Below, piece after piece: positions 15,300-19,880 of a stretch of 19,880 nucleotides of DNA. Position 1 is the stretch's first letter. Every line of letters begins with the position of its first letter. Position numbers and translations under genes: made by a program. The notes beneath the pieces are model-generated. The model had not been told where the DNA came from, searched no databases, and saw only the letters and a list, made by a program, of their open reading frames with translations. The DNA is from an uncultured Flavobacterium sp. Lineage in GTDB: Bacteria > Bacteroidota > Bacteroidia > Flavobacteriales > Flavobacteriaceae. The stretch lies in NCBI RefSeq assembly GCF_946481155.1, contig NZ_CAMLMK010000053.1, positions 1-19,880 on the forward strand, in the 5' to 3' direction.

Positions 15300-17882
15300 A
15301 TGAAAAATTTAAAATTTAATATAATTACAACATTCGCTGTCTTTCTGCTAATCCAGCAAAATGCAGCTGCACAAGATGCACAGGAGGAGATTGTGCAGGT
15401 ATCAGGTATCGTAAATGATGAAAATTTGCACAAGGCCTTAGCGGGCGCTATTGTTAAAGTTAAAGGCGCTGATATTTCGGAACCTACTGATCACGAAGGT
15501 AAATTTAGAATTAGTACGAAACTTAAATTCCCCATAACCTTAGTCTTTTCAAATATTGGGTACTCAAATAAAGAATTTGAAGTGCTGTCAGCGGAAAATG
15601 AAATAGTAGTTGAATTAACGCCGGAAGAAACAAAAATCGCTGAAATAGTTGTTACCTCAAGACGCCGTCAGGAAATTATTCAGGAGGTGCCAATTCCAAT
15701 TGCGGTATTGAGCGGAGCACAAGTGGAAGAATCAGGGGCGTTTAATGTCAACCGGGTAAAAGAACTGGTGCCATCGGTTCAGTTATATTCCTCAAATCCA
15801 AGAAATACAACTTTGAATATCCGCGGACTTGGCTCAACATTTGGGTTAACAAATGATGGAATAGATCCGGGTGTTGGTTTTTATGTAGATGGTGTTTATT
15901 ATGCCCGTCCGGCTGCGACCACTCTTGACTTTATAGATATTGAAAGAATTGAAGTTTTAAGAGGACCTCAGGGAACGCTTTTTGGTAAAAATACCACTGC
16001 AGGAGCATTTAATATTACGACAAAAAAACCAAATTTCAGAGCTTGTTCCGTATCAGAAATCAGTTATGGGAACTATGGTTTTCTACAAGCCAAAAGTTCT
16101 ATTAACGGTGAATTATTTACTAATGTCGCGGGCAGATTATCATTTTCCGGAACACAGCGCGATGGATTAATCGAAAATGTCAGAACAGGAAAATACATCA
16201 ATGATTTGAATAATTTAGGTGTAAGGGGGCAATTGCTGTTTAAACCAAGTGACAGAAGTGAATTTTTGCTCGCAGCCGATTATTCAAGACAGCGGCCGGA
16301 CGGATTTGCACAGGTGATAGCTGGAGTTGTAACAACCCAGCGCGCAGCTTACAGACAATTTAACCAGATAATAGCAGATTTAGGTTACCAATTACCCTCT
16401 CAAAATGCTTTTGACAGAAAAGTAGATCACGACACGCCCTGGAAATCCGGAAATGATTTAGGCGGAATCTCCTTAAATATTGAACAGCAATTAGGAAATG
16501 GAAAACTGACCTCCACATCAGCATTACGTTATTGGGATTGGGACCCTTCAAACGATAGGGATTTTACGGGTTTACCGGTATTGCGTAAATCTCAAGCTAC
16601 TTCAAAACATCATCAGTTATCTCAGGAAATAAGATATGCAGGAGATTTTTCAGAAAAACTATCGGGAGCTTTTGGAGTATATGCAATTGTTCAGGACTTA
16701 AAATCAAACCCATACCATATCGAGGAATCTGGCGCTGCACAATGGAGGTTTTCGCAAAGCACGACAAGTTCAGACTGGGAAACACCAGGTTTATTTGATG
16801 GGTACGGTATCAGAACACGGTCTCAGTTAAAAACTTTCAGCGGAGCCGTATTCGGACAATTAGACTGGAAGATTTCTCCCCGTTTGCATCTTTTACCCGG
16901 TATACGATTCAATTATGATGAAAAGGAAGTGGATTATGAAAGAAAGACCTATGGTGGTTTAGAAACATCGGATCCCCAGTTATTAGCCCTGAAAAAACTG
17001 GTTTATTCGGATCAGGCCTTTAAAGCTAATGTTGCAGACAGAAATTATTCAGGTCAGTTAACAGTGACATATAAAGTTTCAGATAAAATCAACTCTTTTG
17101 CCACTTATGCTAAAAGCTTTAAACCTGTAGGTGTAAATTTAGGAGGGTTGCCTACTGCCAATGGACAAGTTTTAATAGATTTAGCAATCATCAGACCTGA
17201 AAAAGTACAGCATTATGAGATCGGATTTAAAACGAATCCGACAAAAAAATCAAAATTAAATTTAACTCTTTTTAATACGGTAATTAAAGATTATCAAACC
17301 CAGGTGCAAAGTCCTGAAATAGGGGTGAACAGAGGTTATCTTTCTAATGCAGAGAAGGTACGGGTTCAAGGTGTTGAAGTTGAGGGAAATTTTAAAGTAC
17401 TTGATAATTTTGGTGTAGTGGCAAGCGTGGCTTATACCGATGGAAAGTATGTTTCATTTAAGAATGCTCCGGTACCCTTAGAAGAAACCGGCGCTCCAAA
17501 TGCTTTCAAAGATGTTTCAGGCGAAACTTTGCCTGGGATTTCTAAATGGACCGGATCACTTGGAGGAGAATATACCAAGGCAGCAAAGTTTATAAATTCA
17601 AAAGGGAACATTTTTGTTGGATTTGACAGCTATTTCAGATCTGGATTTTCCTCCAGTCCGTCTCCTTCAAAGTATTTGAATGTTGAGGGTTACGCCTTAT
17701 TAAATGCCCGATTTGGATTCAGAACACAAAATGGGGTGTCCGTCTCAATTTGGGCCCGCAATATTTTAAACAAGGAATATTACGAGCAATTATTGCCAGC
17801 TGCAGGAAATGCGGGCCAATATGCCGCAGTACTTGGAGATCCCACCACTTATGGAATTACTTTTAAATATGCTTTAAACTAG
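15300..17882 (+). CDS. TonB-dependent outer-membrane receptor with carboxypeptidase-regulatory-like domain
   Basis: An 860-residue active-transport barrel of the outer membrane. A signal peptide (about residues 1-24, ending NAAAQ) is followed by a carboxypeptidase-D regulatory-like domain (33 to about 107, VSGIVND...GKFRI), a TonB-box-like EIVVTSRR (115-122) and the plug. The plug shows IRGLG at 174-178 and RIEVLRGPQGTLFGKNTTAG from 216. A C-terminal beta barrel follows. The plug and barrel look like siderophore/cofactor-type receptors rather than a SusC of a glycan locus, and no SusD follows. Its position in a sulfur operon, 5 bases before a small barrel protein, suggests uptake of a sulfur compound such as a sulfonate or sulfate ester, but the ligand cannot be read from the sequence. 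Confidence 0.9.
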   Translation: MKNLKFNIITTFAVFLLIQQNAAAQDAQEEIVQVSGIVNDENLHKALAGAIVKVKGADISEPTDHEGKFRISTKLKFPITLVFSNIGYSNKEFEVLSAENEIVVELTPEETKIAEIVVTSRRRQEIIQEVPIPIAVLSGAQVEESGAFNVNRVKELVPSVQLYSSNPRNTTLNIRGLGSTFGLTNDGIDPGVGFYVDGVYYARPAATTLDFIDIERIEVLRGPQGTLFGKNTTAGAFNITTKKPNFRACSVSEISYGNYGFLQAKSSINGELFTNVAGRLSFSGTQRDGLIENVRTGKYINDLNNLGVRGQLLFKPSDRSEFLLAADYSRQRPDGFAQVIAGVVTTQRAAYRQFNQIIADLGYQLPSQNAFDRKVDHDTPWKSGNDLGGISLNIEQQLGNGKLTSTSALRYWDWDPSNDRDFTGLPVLRKSQATSKHHQLSQEIRYAGDFSEKLSGAFGVYAIVQDLKSNPYHIEESGAAQWRFSQSTTSSDWETPGLFDGYGIRTRSQLKTFSGAVFGQLDWKISPRLHLLPGIRFNYDEKEVDYERKTYGGLETSDPQLLALKKLVYSDQAFKANVADRNYSGQLTVTYKVSDKINSFATYAKSFKPVGVNLGGLPTANGQVLIDLAIIRPEKVQHYEIGFKTNPTKKSKLNLTLFNTVIKDYQTQVQSPEIGVNRGYLSNAEKVRVQGVEVEGNFKVLDNFGVVASVAYTDGKYVSFKNAPVPLEETGAPNAFKDVSGETLPGISKWTGSLGGEYTKAAKFINSKGNIFVGFDSYFRSGFSSSPSPSKYLNVEGYALLNARFGFRTQNGVSVSIWARNILNKEYYEQLLPAAGNAGQYAAVLGDPTTYGITFKYALN

Positions 17883-17887
17883 TATTT

Positions 17888-18385
17888 ATGAAACTCAACC
17901 TAGCGTTATTATTGATGGGTTTGATACCTGTTAATACTATTTTTTCGCAAGAAACATATCCTCAAACAAAAGGATATTTTAGTGTTGTTCATCCAATTGT
18001 TACTATAGATGGAAACGATACTGCATTTAATTTTTCAGATAATTATACCGTTGGGTTCCCAACCGGGATTAATATTTTAAAGAGCAATAGGTTCGGATAC
18101 AGTTTCGAGATTGCTCCTTTTATTAAAGCCGAAAACGGAAAAGATAAGGTGTCCAATGTACTGTTTCATCCGGGACTTTTGTTTCGTTATGAGCACGGAT
18201 TCACATTTATATCAAGATTGGCGTTTGAAACAAACGGGAGATATGGGTTTACCATGGTTTTTAATAAGGCAATTATAAAAAATAAAAATGTGAGTTATTT
18301 TATTGCAACACCATTACCGGTTCGTTTTGGAAATGAAAAGCCGATATCAGTAGGTATTGGTTTTCAGCTGGGAGCAACTTTTTGA
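17888..18385 (+). CDS. Small predicted outer-membrane beta-barrel or periplasmic protein
   Basis: A 165-residue protein I cannot assign to a named family. A signal peptide is clear (MKLNLALLLMGLIPVNTIFS, cleavage probably before QETYP). The rest alternates polar and hydrophobic residues with glycine and aromatic turns (YSFEIAPF, FRYEHGFTFISRLAFE, YGFTMVFN). It closes with a strand ending in phenylalanine (GIGFQLGATF), the usual signature of an outer-membrane barrel. It follows the TonB receptor by 5 bases and precedes the siroheme/TSUP fusion by 26 bases, so it is probably co-expressed with both. A role in the same uptake process is inferred from position only. Confidence 0.75.
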   Translation: MKLNLALLLMGLIPVNTIFSQETYPQTKGYFSVVHPIVTIDGNDTAFNFSDNYTVGFPTGINILKSNRFGYSFEIAPFIKAENGKDKVSNVLFHPGLLFRYEHGFTFISRLAFETNGRYGFTMVFNKAIIKNKNVSYFIATPLPVRFGNEKPISVGIGFQLGATF

Positions 18386-18411
18386 GTTATATAATAATTA
18401 ACGGTAAAAAA

Positions 18412-19878
18412 ATGAACAATACCTTATTTCCTGTATTCCTGAAAACAGAAACGGCCCGATTCTTAATCGTTGGTGGCGGCAATGTTGGTTTGGAAAAAAC
18501 AGAGACGTTATTAAAACAGAATCCCAATATTGCATTAAAAGTGGTGGCCAGCGAAATTTCAGCGACTTTAAAAGAAGTTTTTGAAAAGCATCCGCATATT
18601 GTTTTCCACGAGCGCCCGTTTGAAGAAAACGATTTAGATGACGCCGATTTTGTAATAACAGCTACAAACGATAAAATAGTAAATGCCATAATAAAACAAC
18701 AGGCCAATCACCGAAAAATATTAGTAAATGCTGCTGATCAGCCGGATTTGTGTGATTTCTATCTTGGATCGATCGTGAAAAAAGGCCATCTTAAAATTGC
18801 TATTTCTACTAACGGAAAGTCGCCAACGGTTTCAAAACGCCTGCGTGAAGTGTTCGAAGAAAATATTCCGGAAGAAATTAATGATTCGCTTCATAATCTT
18901 GAAAAGCTTCGTTCGCATTTAAAAGGGGATTTTAATGATAAAGTGCTTCAGTTAAATGAAGTTACGAGGGGACTTGTCGAAAACCGGGAACCTGTGAAAA
19001 CAGGAAGGCTGAAAATCAGCAATCTTCGATTATGGATTTATGGGTTTAGCATTCCGGCACTTTTGGTTACCGGATATTTGTTGGGACAGATTGTCAGCCC
19101 ATCAGAAATTGGAACCTATGGAAGCGCTCTCATAAGTAATCTGGATGAAAATATCTTATGGTTTATACTTGCCGGATTTGTTGCGCAATTAATTGATGGT
19201 GCATTAGGAATGGCATATGGAGTTACCGCTACCAGTTTTCTTCTTTCGTTTGGGATTTCTCCGGCCGCTTCCAGTGCCAGTGTACATGCTTCGGAAGTTT
19301 TTACTAGCGGTGCTTCGGGTTTAATGCATTTGAAATTTGGCAACGTGAATTCAAAACTCTTTAAAAACCTATTAATTCCGGGAGTTATAGGTGCGATTTT
19401 AGGAGCCTATATTTTGAGCAGTTTCGAAGAGTATAATTCTTATATAAAACCTTTAGTTTCAATCTATACTTTGATTTTAGGCGTTATTATCATCCGAAAA
19501 GCATTAAAAAAGAACAAAACGCGTCAAAAAATCAAAAGATTGTTTCCCTTAGCCGGACTAGGTGGATTTTTGGATTCGATAGGCGGAGGCGGCTGGGGAC
19601 CGATTGTTTCCTCAACGCTGATTGCTAGCGGTAAAAACCCAAGATATACGATTGGTTCTGTAAATTTAGCTGAGTTTTTTGTTGCCTTAGCCAGTTCGTT
19701 TACTTTCTTCGCAACCATAGGTTTTACCTTTTGGGCAGTAATTTTCGGATTGATTATCGGCGGTGTAATTGCTGCACCAATCGGAGCTTTGTTAGCGAAT
19801 AGAATCCCTGCAAAAGCGCTGATGATTTTGGTTGGAATAGTAATCATTATCACGAGTTTGAAGCGAATCCTTTTTTAA
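18412..19878 (+). CDS. Siroheme synthase (Met8/CysG-N) domain fused to a TSUP (TauE/SafE) permease
   Basis: A 488-residue fusion. Residues 1 to about 195 form a precorrin-2 dehydrogenase/sirohydrochlorin ferrochelatase domain: an NAD-binding GGGNVG at 21-26, the conserved aspartate D109 (LVNAADQPDLCDF) and IAISTNGKSPTVSKRLRE. Residues from about 205 form a TSUP permease with two repeats (GALGMAYGVTATSFLLSFGI near 263 and AGLGGFLDSIGGGGWGP from 381) and roughly eight membrane segments. TSUP proteins carry sulfate, sulfite, sulfonates or related sulfur anions. With CobA upstream, the first half completes siroheme synthesis; the second is the only candidate inner-membrane sulfur transporter in the window. 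ATG 18412 is chosen because TTG 18382 lies inside the preceding gene and adds non-family residues. Its stop falls 2 bases before the window ends. Confidence 0.9.
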   Translation: MNNTLFPVFLKTETARFLIVGGGNVGLEKTETLLKQNPNIALKVVASEISATLKEVFEKHPHIVFHERPFEENDLDDADFVITATNDKIVNAIIKQQANHRKILVNAADQPDLCDFYLGSIVKKGHLKIAISTNGKSPTVSKRLREVFEENIPEEINDSLHNLEKLRSHLKGDFNDKVLQLNEVTRGLVENREPVKTGRLKISNLRLWIYGFSIPALLVTGYLLGQIVSPSEIGTYGSALISNLDENILWFILAGFVAQLIDGALGMAYGVTATSFLLSFGISPAASSASVHASEVFTSGASGLMHLKFGNVNSKLFKNLLIPGVIGAILGAYILSSFEEYNSYIKPLVSIYTLILGVIIIRKALKKNKTRQKIKRLFPLAGLGGFLDSIGGGGWGPIVSSTLIASGKNPRYTIGSVNLAEFFVALASSFTFFATIGFTFWAVIFGLIIGGVIAAPIGALLANRIPAKALMILVGIVIIITSLKRILF

Positions 19879-19880
19879 AA

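Noticed and set aside
18382..18411. TTG 18382 as the start of the siroheme/TSUP fusion
   Set aside because: It overlaps the stop of the preceding gene; ATG 18412 is preceded by an A-rich stretch and begins the known fold.

Overview
The window reads as chromosomal DNA of a Flavobacterium-like member of the Bacteroidota. It is AT-rich, two intergenic regions carry TTG plus TAnnTTTG boxes typical of Bacteroidota promoters, most starts lack a Shine-Dalgarno sequence and are preceded by A-rich DNA, and the gene set includes a SusC-style TonB receptor with a carboxypeptidase-regulatory-like domain and an ABC-2 permease fused to an M1 peptidase. All genes are on the + strand.

Left part (1-5402): a promoter drives a small membrane protein (DUF2975 type) and an Xre-family regulator. 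Next come an ABC transporter ATPase and a 1181-residue ABC-2 permease/M1 aminopeptidase fusion that overlaps it by 8 bases. The ATPase frame is broken by one in-frame TGA directly after the Walker A motif.

Control region (5403-5994): this is the most interesting stretch. A 16-position near-perfect inverted repeat and a Bacteroidota-type promoter are followed by two short leader ORFs in series. Leader 1 has 24 codons with the run MMMCMCC. Leader 2 has 36 codons with the run CMMMMCCM. Each is followed by an intrinsic terminator, and in each the codons just after the Cys/Met run are complementary to the 5' arm of that terminator. This is the layout of ribosome-mediated attenuation, duplicated, and it suggests transcription is gated by charged Cys- and Met-tRNA.

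Sulfur operon (5995-19878): cysH (APS reductase type), cysD, cysN, serine O-acetyltransferase, cysteine synthase, uroporphyrinogen-III methyltransferase, a CysJ-like flavoprotein, the CysI hemoprotein, a TonB-dependent receptor, a small predicted outer-membrane barrel, and a fusion of a siroheme-synthase (Met8/CysG-N) domain to a TSUP (TauE/SafE) permease. Together they cover sulfate activation, reduction to sulfide, siroheme cofactor synthesis, cysteine formation and probably transport of a sulfur compound. No APS kinase (cysC) is seen, in line with an APS-type CysH. Several intergenic gaps contain degenerate 7-base-period repeats, and one contains a 77-bp palindromic element.
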